A DNA stretch of 64,000 nt. Origin: Laccaria trichodermophora (Eukaryota > Basidiomycota > Agaricomycetes > Agaricales > Hydnangiaceae). The DNA lies in contig JACTVC010000039.1 of assembly GCA_018417955.1 (NCBI GenBank), positions 368,421 through 432,420 on the forward strand, given 5' to 3'. The translations under genes were made by a program, and so were the position numbers. Below, piece by piece: positions 22,781-34,540 of the stretch. A model generated the notes under the pieces. That model was not told the origin of the DNA and did not search any database. It saw nothing but the letters and a program-made list of their open reading frames with translations. Numbering within the stretch: the first letter of the stretch is position 1; every line of letters starts with the position of its first letter.

Positions 22781-24139
22781 TGTGATGGAAGTGAGTCAGC
22801 TGGCGAGCTGGCGAGAAGTTGCCAACAACACTAGAAGTGACAAGGGCGCAGTTGTTTGTATCTGTTTGGTAGTTACAGTCATCCACCCAACCAATGATAC
22901 GCCACCATCATTTGATACACTTTTGACCAACTAATATCTCACTCAATACCACATCAATTTTTGTGAAATAAATTTTAACGTGCACCAGAAGTTCACATCT
23001 ACTGTAGTACAAAATTTGGGCACAATTGAAGCAGTATTGGTGCTGCTGTGAAGTTTTCAAAAGAGACTGTTTTTGGAAATTGCTGCAATACGGTCACACC
23101 ACCCATAATTTTGATTTTTCTTCCTGACATGTGGTTCAAACATTCTGAAATTTGGTAGGGTTATAGAATGTAACTTATCTCAAATATCTATGTAGTTTTT
23201 ATGGCTGAATGTTGTGCTTAAAATTATTGGATGCAATTTCTCAGTTTCGGCGTATCATTAGCAGGTGGATGACTGTACGAGTCCACCCAAAAGGGAGTAA
23301 ATTGCTGATAGTTGCTGATCTAGCGTGACTTTGAGGTTGGAATTGAGAGCGTCTTTGCACAATCCAAAAGTAATGGATGACTGGATGACTTCCCATAAGG
23401 TTTAGAAACCTAGATTATTTTTCTAAACTGACGTGCCGCCATGCCGTTTGCCAAATGGGTCACAATCTGTCAAGATTCAACTCCGCTTGTCATCGAGCAC
23501 CCTCTTCTAGATCAAAATCTAGACGAGGCCTCCAACCCCCCCTTCTAGTTCTAAATCACTTGAATAAACCCTTCTTTCATTGTCCGACGATCAATCCCTG
23601 AGCATCGCGTCCGTATCAGGTAACACATCGAGATACACCAACATATGTAGTAGGCCTTCTATAGGATTATGCACTAGGTTTTTCATGTTTTCCTTGAGAA
23701 CTGGAATCACGGAATAAATGGTGAATGATGATTAAGTTATTTTCTTCACAAATCCATTGTGGACTGAGTTTTGTAAGATTGCAGCGCGTCGACACGTGTT
23801 GACTTCCTTCAAACCCCAGATTTATCATTTGGGCCACCCAATTGTATACAACCGCATTGTCTACAAATTAGAGGCCACTTCTCCTGCTGTGATTTTGTCC
23901 CAATTGAAGCTGGAGGCACAGTGGACAAGGAATGAGCTCAAGTGGAGAGATCCCGAATGAGATCTGTTTCCACAAAAGAAATTTTGGTTGTGCTTATGTA
24001 GATCTGTACTGCTTGGCTTACGGTTTAGAACGCTGGCTGAATATATTTTCAAACCCCGCCCATCAAACATTTAGAAGATAATCTAGGATTCTAGACCTTA
24101 TCCAATGTCAAAAATAGGTGAATAAGCACCAAATTCTCA
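22781..24139. other. Intergenic spacer with a small repeat fragment
   Basis: There is no supported gene. About 23300-23375 ('agtaaattgctgat...cacaatccaaa') repeats the 3' flank of the pheromone unit seen at 15938-15998 and, in complement, at 34580-34655. A 67-codon frame at 23757 lacks any recognisable feature. The start of the Crinkler-kinase gene lies just to the left. Confidence 0.45.
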
Positions 24140-25900
24140 TCTGATCATAACCACTGTAAGTACCACGGTGACGTAGCGAAAGTCGCGATCAGTCGCGATC
24201 ACGATAATCACGGTCACATGAGATGCTGTTAACTTTAGATTGACAAGCACACGCGGCCAACGCCACACAACCCGTTCTCTAAAATGCCCCCACCCCCCCC
24301 AGACCGCTTCCTTTTCCTTACCACAACCCCACATAAACCTCATCCCCTATTTCCAATCTCCCCGTCCTCCATCTCTCCATGTTAACTTAAATATTGCTTT
24401 GATCATTGTTGACCTGCGCCAATGTTGTTTCTTCCTCTCCTCGACACCGAACGGCGACACTCCAGCAAGATGATTGTGATTAAAAAAACTTCTGGTGAGC
24501 AACCGGCTCCTTGGTTATTGAATGCATTGTGTTCTCCGTTCCGTCACCAGCAACGCCCAATGATACCGGACTAGGTGTCCCTTGCTTGACCTCTTCGTCT
24601 CGCCGTGTACTATCCTCCCCACGCCATGTGGCTTCTCCTCGGCGTGTGCTTTTTGACCCGCCATGTACCTTTTATCTCATTCTATTTGCTTCCAGGAACC
24701 TCCACTTCGGCATCGACATCGCCTTGAACCGTATGGAAACTCTCATCACCAAGACTGGAACCTTTGGCTATTACTCGGACTTCGGAACCGCCACCCACTG
24801 TACCGCAAATCGCCTTGGGCCTCCCCGCTATCTCTTTGTGGACTTGATCTCGCCTTGGACCTCGCTTCTCAATCTCGTTGCTTCTTCAACCCGCTCAAGT
24901 ATCACATCAAGCTCGCCGCTATGCGCTCACTGTCAATATCAAATTAATGTTTCTTCGAAGTCTTGGTTTCAGAAAAATCGGTTCAGTCCCCGAATCCAGC
25001 CGGGTTCGCAAGGCAAGTCCGGTAGGGATGCCGGCCAGGGTGAAAGTCCTGAGGTATTTGTTCGTTAACAAATCTCGTCGAGCTTCGGCTTGATAAGAGA
25101 GTTTGGGGCTGTCCGGGGCTCCTCTCTATAAAAAAAAAAAAAAAAAACAGATGAGTTGGATTTCGTGATATATGGGGTATTTACTTTTTGTATAGGGCGA
25201 TTCAGGTTGGGAGGAGTAGATAGGTAAGTCGTTCATTTTACAAGATCTTTCTTTCGGTTGGCTAACGCTATTGTTCCAGAATTAATAAATTGGCCTGGGG
25301 TGTGATGAGTATACGTTGTACGTTTTCTCGAACACTTTTCTCTGATACTATCTATTATTCAGAACAGCAAAAGGTAATCGCTAAATCCACGATTCAAGCG
25401 CGCGACGGCAGCCAAACCCATTTTGTATCCGACAATCTCGCCAGCAACACGGCAAAGCATTTACAAGATTCTTTTTTTTGCACCGAGCGACGAGAGAGGT
25501 TGAAGATTACGATAAAAGTCTGCCAACAGAGGAAGTTGGGCATCAAGGTAAGCTCTTTTTTCCCGGGGGCGGTGGGCGCGGACATTTTCCGTCGCCTTCC
25601 TCGTGCTCCCTTGCCGTGGGCCCCGGGCTTAGACTCGTGCTTTGAAAAAGCGCGAGTCGACCAAAAGCACGTTAAATCACTTCTTGCTTTATTCCATGAT
25701 TTGCCACCGGCTAACTGTCGGTCGTGACGCCTAAGAGTTTGGATGGTGCGCCACCCTGGACTCTGGAGCATCATTTCCCCATTTCTCGGAGTTTCATGTA
25801 GTCAATGTAGCTGAATGTTCATCTAGCAAGTTGGTCTCAACGTATTTTTCTGGAAAACGAGTTATAGTACTGCGTCTACTCATGTTGAGAAATTCAGAAA
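24140..25900 (+). mobile_element. Repeat element 'E', spacer copy
   Basis: It is in the same orientation as the left-arm copy at 16060-17915 and matches it almost throughout, with small indels. It has a single rather than tandem 183 bp unit and a poly-A tract near 25131-25147. Homology fades near 25850-25905 ('ttatcgcggtta'). It provides a direct repeat with the left arm and an inverted repeat with the right arm. Confidence 0.6.
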
Positions 25901-27111
25901 GTTTATCGCGGTTAGATGTTGCAAATCTATTCTTGGATCATAGACCGCCTTTTCTTCCGGGAAGAATACACCTTCCCCTGGATGCCCTACCAGAGGGCGG
26001 TGCCGGTTCTGCAATCATCACTATCTTGGAGTAGATGGAACCCTCTCCTTCTTCTTTCTTATGCTGGATCCAAGCTGCCACTGTCGACGTCTCTTACGGT
26101 CGCCCACTGGTCCCCGAGTTCATCTGGGTTCTCTAGGATGCCGGCCAACTTGGAATAAAATTTTCGTCGAGCCTCGGCTTGACAGGAGAGATCGCAGCTG
26201 TCCATGACATTTTCTCAACATTTTCTGGACTCGAGACACCCATCCCCTCCTTACATAAGGCTTGAATCACGTCACAGACTGCAATCTCGCTAAATGTCAA
26301 TATTGAGAATAGCTCACATTTATCATGAAGTCAAAGCGAGTCACTTTTTTGGTTCTTCGAAAATTTACTGAACATTCGACGTCAGGTGCTGTAGTGAATT
26401 GTACGTCAAGTGGTGGTCAGGGGAAATCATTGACTCTCCCTCTGTACGAAATGACTGCACATTCGGTCTGCAATTTTCCTAATGTGTCGGACCGCGTGGC
26501 TTGAAGGAAAAAAACGAGTCACCCAAGAGTCACCATTTCAAGAAGTGGGTTGAAAATCGTTTGATTTTCAGCAGCATGCCTTTACTTGGCACGCGTTTTT
26601 GAACGACAGCACCCTCACATTTCATGATCCAAGTAGATGTCGACTCGCGGGCGGCATGTCGTGCATACTGGGATTTTTTTTTCTTTTTCAATATCATAAG
26701 TATCATGTATGCACCTGCCGCAGCATCAGGCTAGCGATGCAGAACAAGTCATCACGGTACAATGCGAAAAAAATACCTTGGGAGTTGTTTCTCAATCTTG
26801 GTGCATGCTATGAACCCAGCGTAACCAACGCGACCTTTCACGACATGACACAGTCATAAATCTCATCTCAAGGACAATGCGCTAATATATACGTGCTGAT
26901 TTGAAATAGGCCCGCCATCAATGATCCACCTTCCCATTTGATTGAGTACCCGACGTCGTCATCACCTTATTGTCTTCACTAATGGCCGGTGTCTTTTGCG
27001 TACGGGTTTCACGTCCGTCTCTATATTGGCATCTATCAAAAGTTAGATTTTCGCATGTTCTCATCACCGTATCCGCCCTCCACAGTCACGACTCACGATG
27101 GATCTACAGTC
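25901..27111. other. Intergenic spacer
   Basis: I see no gene. Short traces of the repeat family occur up to about 26190 ('cgacgtctcttacggt' at 26083 also occurs near 18820). The rest is unidentified AT-rich sequence leading to the promoter of pheromone gene 4. Confidence 0.4.
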
Positions 27112-27213
27112 ACAATGGCGCGCAATGACACTGGCTAATTTATGAGGACAATAGAGGTCATAAATCACGGTTCACGTGAAATTTTTTGTTGGGACTTGGA
27201 GGTGGTATATAAA
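27112..27213 (+). promoter_or_regulatory. Promoter of pheromone gene 4: ACAATGG motif and TATA box
   Basis: ACAATGG at 27112-27118 fits HMG-box binding sites, about 200 bp before the ATG. TATATAAA at 27206-27213 lies about 100 bp before it, the same spacing as the TATA box of pheromone gene 1. The upstream motif differs from that of the three sister genes. Confidence 0.5.
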
Positions 27214-27313
27214 TCGACGGCGCGTCGAGGTGTACCCCAGCTTAAGTTCGCTGCTCTATCATCAGCTAGCTCTACGTCTCACACATCCTCCCGAGAACTT
27301 TTGATCGATTATC

Positions 27314-27448
27314 ATGGACGCATTCGCTGAGCTCATCGATTACCTCTCGACTCTCACTGTGACGACTGTCGGTGGTGACGTCGCTTCTGTGCCGACCAAC
27401 GAGGAGGATAGGGGCACGGGGAATAATGCCTATTGCGTCGTCGCATAA
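27314..27448 (+). CDS. Mating pheromone precursor 4 (CVVA type, divergent)
   Basis: This encodes a 44-residue precursor starting MDAFAELIDYLST and ending GTGNNAYCVVA before TAA. It shares the MDAF start, the PTNEE processing region and the NNAYC end with the other three copies. It differs in most of the pro-region, in the residues after NEE (DRGTG instead of SGGSG) and in the CaaX box (CVVA). The mature peptide therefore differs and could have another receptor specificity. It lies outside the duplicated pheromone unit, between repeat copies and a tRNA gene. No intron is needed. Confidence 0.88.
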   Translation: MDAFAELIDYLSTLTVTTVGGDVASVPTNEEDRGTGNNAYCVVA

Positions 27449-27674
27449 GGGACGCACGCCGGATTTATGGACAATTTGATCTTTCGTTGTGAGTTTCTTG
27501 CCTGTCTTTTTTGTTTACCTCGAACTGATATCTAACCTTCACACCAGCACGAGAATATTCACGCGCTCTCTCATAGGAGGAGCTTATTATCTTTACACAC
27601 ATTCGAACCTTTCGTTGTAATTTTTGTGTTACGAGAATGACAGACATGATTTGATGATGATAATTTGAAGGCAT

Positions 27675-27756
27675 GGCGCTATAGTGTAGTGGCTATCACA
27701 GCGGATTCTGATGTCACAACTTTCCGCTAACCCAGGTTCGAACCCTGGTAGCGCCT
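27675..27756 (+). tRNA. tRNA-Gln (anticodon CTG) with a 10 nt intron
   Basis: The acceptor stem GGCGCTA (27675-27681) pairs with TAGCGCC (27749-27755), followed by T73. The T arm is CCAGG-TTCGAAC-CCTGG. The anticodon stem GCGGA/TCCGC (27701-27705 and 27723-27727) encloses a 17 nt loop, giving anticodon CTG at 27708-27710 and an intron of about 10 nt at 27712-27721 in the canonical 37/38 position. U73 and the 'tatagtgtagtggctatcac' D-arm region are typical of fungal tRNA-Gln. Confidence 0.9.
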
Positions 27757-27899
27757 CTTTCCATAGCCTTTCCCTTTTTTTTGGATATTATTTTCGGGGA
27801 GAGATGACAAACAGAAGTGACGACACTGTGACCACTGACCTCTGCCACGTCCAACACGCCTTCACCGGCCTCACTTTCAAAACTCTTTTTCCACCAACC

Positions 27900-29072
27900 A
27901 TGTCTGCAGCAGCACGCGCAGAAGCACGGCGTAAAGCCATCCTCAGCAGGGGAACGGACAGACTAGCAAAACTTACAACCTCTGCCCGTGGCGAAGACGC
28001 ACCAGCGTACATGCACGATGGTCTGTCTACCAAATATCTCTCCTTCTCACCTTTCCGACATAGAAGCTAGATCCTCCTTTACCCAACATCTCACGGAATT
28101 TCTTAGGCGAAGAATCGAGCAGCAGTAACATGCCCACTCCAAATCGATTCACTCCATCTCCGTCGCCGTCTCCCCAGCCCAAGCCGAAGCCAAGGTCAAT
28201 ATCCACACCTCCACGGACGATAAACCCATTCGACGCTGCTGGGCTGGGTGCTGGCTCGAGTCCTATCCCAGACCCGTCGGTTTGGTCTCCTGAACAGCAG
28301 CAGCAGTTCATGCAGGCTCTTATGGGTGCCGCGCCTGCGTCGCCTTTACCACAGTCCCCGCTTGACCCGTTCGCGCCTGTTGATCCCTCCCTTCCGCCGA
28401 TGGATAACCCGTTGGCGATGTTGTTTCAGCAGGCGGCTGTTAATAATGACGGCGGTGCTGGTATGTTCCCCCCGTTTGGAGGTGTGAAAGGTGGGAAGGG
28501 ACCTGCGCAGGTGAGGGAGCCGACGAAGTTGCAAAAGGCGATGCCGTTGTTGCATATGCTGGCGATGTGGTGTCTGTTGGTGTACTTTGTGTTGTGGATG
28601 GAGCCAAAGGTGTATGAGCAGGTTGGGGCGGGGGCGGGTGGGGAGGTTGTGGGTGTGTGGAAAAGGTGGGCTGAGCTTGGACGGAGCGGTGCGGTTGCGA
28701 GGGTGTTTAGAGTGCAGTTGGTGGTACGTCTGTCTGCGTTTTGTTGCGTTGTGGACGAGTGCTCATGCTTTTTAGCCATTTTTTTGGGCATTCACAACTT
28801 TACAAATTATATTGCATTCTTTGCGGATATTCTCGGGCTTTGTGAGAGCTTTGCTGCTTACCCTACCACCAGATCTAACGATATTGCAGGACGCCGTCCA
28901 CCCGCCAGCGCTACTAGCACTCGCGCTACCGCACCTGCCACCACCGTTCCCTTCGGTCATTATGAACGCGATGAAGTACATGCAGATGGGGTCGGTTTTC
29001 TTCGACGACCTGGCTGGGCTAGTGGTGGGGATTGGGTTCATCGTTTATTTCGCTGGTCTTTTCGCTGGCTAG
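27900..29072 (+). CDS. GET2: GET2-like subunit of the GET complex (tail-anchored protein insertion)
   Basis: Get2 with Get1 forms the ER receptor for Get3 carrying tail-anchored proteins. The start fits the family: a cytosolic basic motif EARRKAILSRGTDRLAKL, followed by a long low-complexity Pro/Ser linker. Three hydrophobic segments follow: LLHMLAMWCLLVYFVLWM, then FFWAFTTLQIILHSLRIF, then LAGLVVGIGFIVYFAGLF. Exons are 27900-28020, 28107-28723, 28776-28841 and 28890-29072, giving 328 residues. The 66 nt third exon supplies the middle membrane segment and is in frame only with these borders. The gene is 144 bp downstream of the tRNA and 118 bp before the next gene. Confidence 0.8.
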
Positions 29073-29190
29073 ATACATGGGTGTTAATTAGTTCGCCTGA
29101 TATAATTTTATGGGCGCCTTTAATGTATGCAAATAACAACGACAAACAAGTGTCCAAAAAATCCAGCCGAACTTCGCTCTCGTATACATA

Positions 29191-29882
29191 ATGTCACAAG
29201 CTAGAGCAGCTGCAGCTGCCGGGCCCTCGCGCCTCACCACCATCCTAGCCCATCTCAATGCCTCTCCGAAACTCACCCTATCTAATTTGAAAAGCCTCCG
29301 CCTTACCATGGCTTTTCGGAATGACCACTTTGGCGCAAGGTACTGGCATAGCCTGTTTCCTCAAGCCTATGTAACACGTATTGAACTGCGCCACCAGACA
29401 CTTTGTAAAGGAACACCTACCACGAATACGTTATGCGAATCCATCACTCGATATTCAAGTCGAGAGGGTTAAGAAGACGCAGAATGAGGTGTGGAAACCC
29501 GAGTTGGAACTTGTATTTGGTGCGTTGCTCCTCCCTTCTCTCTCTTCAAAACCACCCAAATCTCACGGTTCTTCCTAAAGGTGATGGAAGACGACAAATC
29601 ATAAACATGCACGAAAAATGGTCAACGGCCATCGTGAAGGAGGTGATGGAGGCAGCGGGTGGGGATGCGTGGCAGCACTGCAAGGCCGAGGCGGAGGCGG
29701 CGGGGAGGGAGGTTGTTCCTGGGGAGGCGGGTGAGAAGAGTGCTGGGAAGACGAAGGGGGAGTTGCCTGGGTTGGATGAGTTTCGTAAGGCGTTGAGGGT
29801 GAAGACGGGTGCTACACCAAAGGGGACCTCGACTATTCCGTCAGAGACGATATCGCAGGTGGAGGCGACGGCGTCGGTGTAA
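29191..29882 (+). CDS. Mitochondrial ribosomal protein, L51/S25/CI-B8 domain (mL61/Mrp49-like)
   Basis: Exons 29191-29339, 29398-29519 and 29581-29882 give 190 residues. The core reads SLRLTMAFRNDHFGARHFVK, then LPRIRYANPSLDIQVERVKK, then MHEKWSTAIVKEVMEAA. This fits the thioredoxin-like L51/S25/CI-B8 fold of small mitochondrial ribosomal proteins, closest in my memory to fungal Mrp49 (mL61); mS25 is the alternative. The C-terminal third is a less conserved extension rich in Gly, Glu and Lys. Phase and splice sites agree at both introns. Confidence 0.75.
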
Positions 29883-30239
29883 TGGAGCGTCCAATATGAT
29901 TCTCGACACGGAGCCTGGAGGACGTTTGCTAGTTATCCCGGGACACCTTTACAGCCTGCACATATACAAGTTCGGCCGTGATAAACGGGGCAAAAAACAC
30001 TGGATTAATTTTGAATCTTTCAATCGCATAGATCGACGCGCTGAATACGCTGACTGATAATTGACCACGATATTCACCCATACGCGTCTTCAAAGCAAAT
30101 ACTTTGCAAGGTACTGCGAATCACTGCTCGATAAACAAAATAATGCAAGTTATACATGATATGCTCGAGAGGGAGTCTATGCCCAGTGGTGCCTACTTAT
30201 CGGTGGGTCTCTAAAGCGTTAAAGTCCAAAGTAAGCGGT
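29883..30239. other. Intergenic
   Basis: No gene is visible between the mitochondrial ribosomal protein gene and the first repeat-element sequence of the right side. It should include the 3' UTR of the former. Confidence 0.4.
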
Positions 30240-30619
30240 AAAGTTACATCATGTTAAATGGTGAACAATTTAACGTGCTTTTGGTCGACTCGCGCGTGTC
30301 AAGCGCGAGTCTAAGCCCGGGGCCCACGACAAGGGAGCACGAGGAAAGCAACGGAAGATGTCCGCGCCCACCGCCCCCGGGAAAGATGGACTTACCTTGA
30401 TGCTCAACTTCCTCTGTTGGCAAACTTTTGTTGTAATCTTCAACCTCCCTCGTTGTTCTGAAAGTCTTGCGTTTGTATATAGAATCGCGTTGTTTTGCTG
30501 TGTTGCTGGCGAGATTGTTCGCGCTTAGTCGTCGATTTAGCAATTACCTTTTGTGGTTCTGATATAAGATATAATATCAGAAAAAAGGATTCAAGAAGTC
30601 GGGAGAGAACGTACAACGT
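30240..30619 (-). mobile_element. Repeat element 'E' tail, extension beyond the inverted arm
   Basis: On the minus strand this matches the tail of the element (compare 17380-17740 and 25350-25690), including the hairpin at about 30292-30315 and 'gtcgaccaaaagcacgttaaa'. The left-arm counterpart is missing because that copy stops at 19785, so it marks where the two arms stop matching. Confidence 0.7.
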
Positions 30620-31140
30620 ATACTCATCACACCCAGGCCCGAAACCAATTTATTATTCTGCAACAATAGCGTTAGCCAGTCGAAAGGAAGTCTTTGAAAA
30701 AATGAACGACTTACCTATCTACTCCTCCCCACCTGAATCGCCCTGTACAAAAAGTGAGTACCCCGTAGTTTACGAAATCCAACCTGTGTTCTTTTTTTTT
30801 TTTTTAGAGAGGAGCCCCGGACAGCCCAAAACTCCTTGTGGGATTGGGGGACTGAACCGATTTTTTTCACCAAGGTTTTGAAGAAAAAATAATTTGATAT
30901 TGACAGTGAGCGGATAGTGGGGGGGCTTGAAGCGAGGTCGTCGGCGAGATACAGTATACGGAGAGTTAGCGAAGAGGTCCAATGCGATTTGCGATACAGT
31001 GGGTGGCGATTCCCAAGTCGTAGTCAAAGGTTCACGGCTCGATGACGAGAGTTTCAATAAGGTTCAAGGCGAGGTCAATGCCGAAGTGGATGCTTTGAAA
31101 ACAGATAGGATGAGATCGAATGTACACGGCAGGCAAAAGG

Positions 31141-31320
31141 CACACGCCGAGGAGAAGGCACACGCCGAGGAGAAGGCACACGCCGAGGAGAAGGCACACG
31201 CCGAGGAGAAGGCACACGCCGAGGAGAAGGCACACGCCGAGGAGAAGGCACACGCCGAGGAGAAGGCACACGCCGAGGAGAAGGCACACGCCGAGGAGAA
31301 GGCACACGCCGAGGAGAAGG
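31141..31320. repeat. Minisatellite, ten perfect 18 bp units
   Basis: The unit 'cacacgccgaggagaagg' is repeated ten times without change. The equivalent place in the left arm (about 19230-19262) has about one imperfect unit, and other element copies also have one ('cctcggcgtgtgctttttg'). The expansion thus happened in the right arm only. Because 18 is a multiple of three, all frames through it stay open and mimic coding sequence (AHAEEK or RHTPRR repeats), which I do not regard as real. Confidence 0.97.
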
Positions 31321-32599
31321 CACACGGCGTGGGGAGGATACATGGCGAGATGAAGGGGCCAAGGTCTGCCTATTCCGGTGGAATTGCGCGGTGCCAGTGA
31401 CAAAACAGATAATATAGTGCATCCACCAACCAAGGAGCCGGCTGCTCGCCAGGGGATTTTTTATCGCAATCATCTTGCTGGAGCGTCGTCATTCGGTATT
31501 GAGGAGAGGAAGAAACAACATTGGCGCAGGATAATAATGATCAAAGCGATATTTGGGTCAACATAAATAGATGGACGACGGCGAGATCAGAGACAGAGGA
31601 TGAGATTTTCATATGTCAGCCCGGGGTACTAAGGAAAAGGAAGCAGTCTGGACGAGTTGAGGGCAATTTGTAGAGAACGGGTTGTGTGGCGTGATGGGTT
31701 TGGGGACCGGAAAATGTCTGCCCACCGTAAGAGACGTCGACAGCGAGTAGACAGATCGTGGAAGAATAGGTGTTGTTGATGGGCGGGAAATGAGGCGACG
31801 AAGTTGGTAAGACGGCCTAGATGTCCGAGTCCGAGACAGTGAGTACATATCAAGTCAAGGCGGGCCAATTTTGAGAGGCGGCCATGAAGAGTGCTTCTAA
31901 GAGTTCGAAACAAAGCGACCAAGGCGAGATGAAATCTTCTTGACGAGATGAAACGTCTACCGAGACAGAGCGAGACAGTCCAAAGCGATGACAGGTGCGG
32001 CAAAGGCGAGAGGCTCTCTTAACGGGATGAGGGGTCCAGCATAATTCACAGCGAGCTGAAGAAACATGTAGAGCACGGCGAGTTGAGAAATTGAAGGTGA
32101 GGTGTTGGTGAGGTCACTGGCAAGGCGTTCGCCCCTGTGGCGTTGCACGAGACTAGTAAGAGATTCAGACTCAGCCACCAGTGAAGGGTGCCCTATAGCC
32201 TCGGACCAGCGGTGGGGTCGTCGTTTGTGATCGAAACCAACATCGGGATGCGGGGCGGAACGACATTGGGCGAAAGAGGTGTAAGGATCAAGTTAACAGG
32301 GTAAATTTGTGACGGGGGCTGAGTTGGAAATCTATGTGGGGAGGTTGTGGTACGGAGAAAAGAGCGGTTGGAGAGGTGAGGGGCATTTTGTAGAGGACGG
32401 GCTGGTTGTGTGGTCACGGTGCTTGTCAGCCCTGCAGGATCCAAAAATAGAAACGCACATGTTGTAACACGTGACCGCGATAATACCTGTTCTACTTCAG
32501 CAGCGCACTTCGACGGTCAGCCAAGAACAATAGCAGAGGTTACGTTTGTCAAGAAGACTGGCATTTTCCACCTTTTGTGTATCCACGCGACGCGATGCA

Positions 32600-34540
32600 C
32601 TACATCCGAACTAATCATAAATTGCGAGTATCATAATCCGCTTCCCAAGCAAATACTCTGAGACCAACTTACTAGATGAACGTGCAGCTATATTAACTAC
32701 GTGTAACTTCGAAGATGCTATCCATGAAATGGAGGAAATCATGCTCCAGCGCGGCGCGCCATCCAAACTTCGAAGCCTCACGACCGACAGTTAGCTGGTG
32801 TCAATTCAAAGAATAAGCAAAAATGAATTTAACGTGCTTTTGGTCGACTCGCGCTTAGATAAAGCGCGAGCCTAAGCCCGGGGCCCACGACAAGGGAGCA
32901 CGAGGAAAGCGACGGAAATTTTCCGCGCCCACCGCCCCCGGGAAAAAAGAACTCACCTCGATGCCCAACTCCCTCTGTTGGCAAACATTTGTCGTAATCT
33001 TCAACCTCCCTCGTCGTTATGTGCGAAAAAAACTATCTTGCCTTTGTATATGGATCGCGCTGTTTTACTGTGTTGCTGGCGAGATTGTCGGATGCAAAAT
33101 GGGTTTTGGCTGCTGTCGCGCGCTTGAATCGTCGATTTAGTGATTACCTTTTGCTGTTCTGTATAATAGATAATATTAGAAAAAAGGATTCGAGAAAACG
33201 TCGGGAGAGAACGTACAGTGTATACTCATCACACCCCAGGCTAATTTATTAATTCTGGAATAATGGCGTTAGCCAACCGAAACAAAGATCTTAAAAAACG
33301 AACGACTTACCTATCTACTCCTCCCAACCTGAATCGCCCTGTACAAAAAGTAAATACCCCATATATCACGAAATCCAACTCATCTGTTTTTTTTCTATAT
33401 AGAGAGGAGCCCCGGACGGCCCCAAACTCTCTTATCAAGCCGAAGCTCGACGAGATTTGTTAACGAACAAATACCTCAGGACTTTCACCCTGGCCGGCAT
33501 CCCTACCGGACTTGCCTTGCGAACCCGGTTGGATTCGGGGACTGAACCGATTTTTTTGATAACCAAGGCTTTGAAGAAACGATTAGAGAGGAGCCCCGGA
33601 CGACCCCAAACTCTCTTATCAAGCCGAAGCTCGACGAGATTTGTTAACGAACAAATACCTCAGGACTTTCACCCTGGCCGGCATCCCTACCGGACTTGCC
33701 TTGCGAACCCGGCTGGATTCGGGGACTGAACCGATTTTTTTGGAACCAAGGGATTGAAGAAACATTAATTTGATATTGACAGTGAGCGCATAGCGGAGGG
33801 CTTGAAATGATTACTTGAGCGAGTTGAAGAAGCGTCGAGATTGAGAGGCGAGGTCCAAGGCGAGATCAAGTCCACGAAGAGATAGCGAAGAGGCCCAAGA
33901 CGATTTGCGGTACAGTGAGTGGCGATTCCGAAGTCCGAGTAGCCAAAGGTTCCAGTCTTGATGATGAGAGTTTCAATACGGTTCAAGGCGATGTCGATGC
34001 CGGAGTGGAGGTTCCTAAAAGCAGATAGGGTGAGATAAAACGTACACGGCGGGCCAAAAAGCACACGCCGAGGAGATGCCACATGGCGTGAGGAGGATAG
34101 TACACGGCGAGACGAAGAGGTCAAGCCTTGAAGCAAGGAACGCCTAGTCCGGTGGCATCGCGCGATGCCAGTGATGAAATAAAGAATATAATGCACTCGA
34201 TAATTAAGGAGCCGGATGCTCACCAGGGTTTTTTTATCACAATCATCTTGCTGGAGCGTCGCCGTTCGGTGTCGAGGGGGGGAGAAACAACATTGGCGCA
34301 GGTCAACAATGATCAAAGCGATATTTAAGTAAACATGGAGAGATGAAGGACGGCGAGATTAGAAATAGGGGATGAGGTTTATGTGGGGTGGTTATGGTAA
34401 GGAAAAGGAAGCTGTCTGGGCGGAGTGGGGGCATTTTGTAGAGAACGGGGTGTGTGGCGTTGCTTGTCAATCTAAAGTTAACAGCATCTCACGTGACCGT
34501 GATTATCGTGATCGCTGATCGCGACGTGCGGTTATAAAGT
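32600..34540 (-). mobile_element. Repeat element 'E', outer copy of right arm
   Basis: This is the complement counterpart of 16060-17915. It includes the tandem 183 bp pair, the hairpin near 32848-32872 and the 'atgttgtttctcc' block near 34290. The inner copy of this arm lies at about 30620-32440. Confidence 0.6.

Noticed and set aside
23757..23960. 67-codon frame as a small gene
   Set aside because: It has no features beyond being open, no promoter signs and no repeat or domain support.
28248..28791. Overlapping frames antisense or shifted to GET2
   Set aside because: They are shadows caused by the high GC and Pro/Ser bias of the GET2 linker. GET2 motifs and splice phases fix the true frame.
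31128..31330. Possible CRISPR-like array
   Set aside because: The repeats are contiguous 18 bp units without spacers in a eukaryotic genome, so this is a minisatellite.
30927..31473. Frames with AHAEEK, RHTPRR or long Leu/Cys-rich repeats across 31120-31350
   Set aside because: All come from the 18 bp minisatellite, which keeps every frame open. The flanks are non-coding element E sequence.
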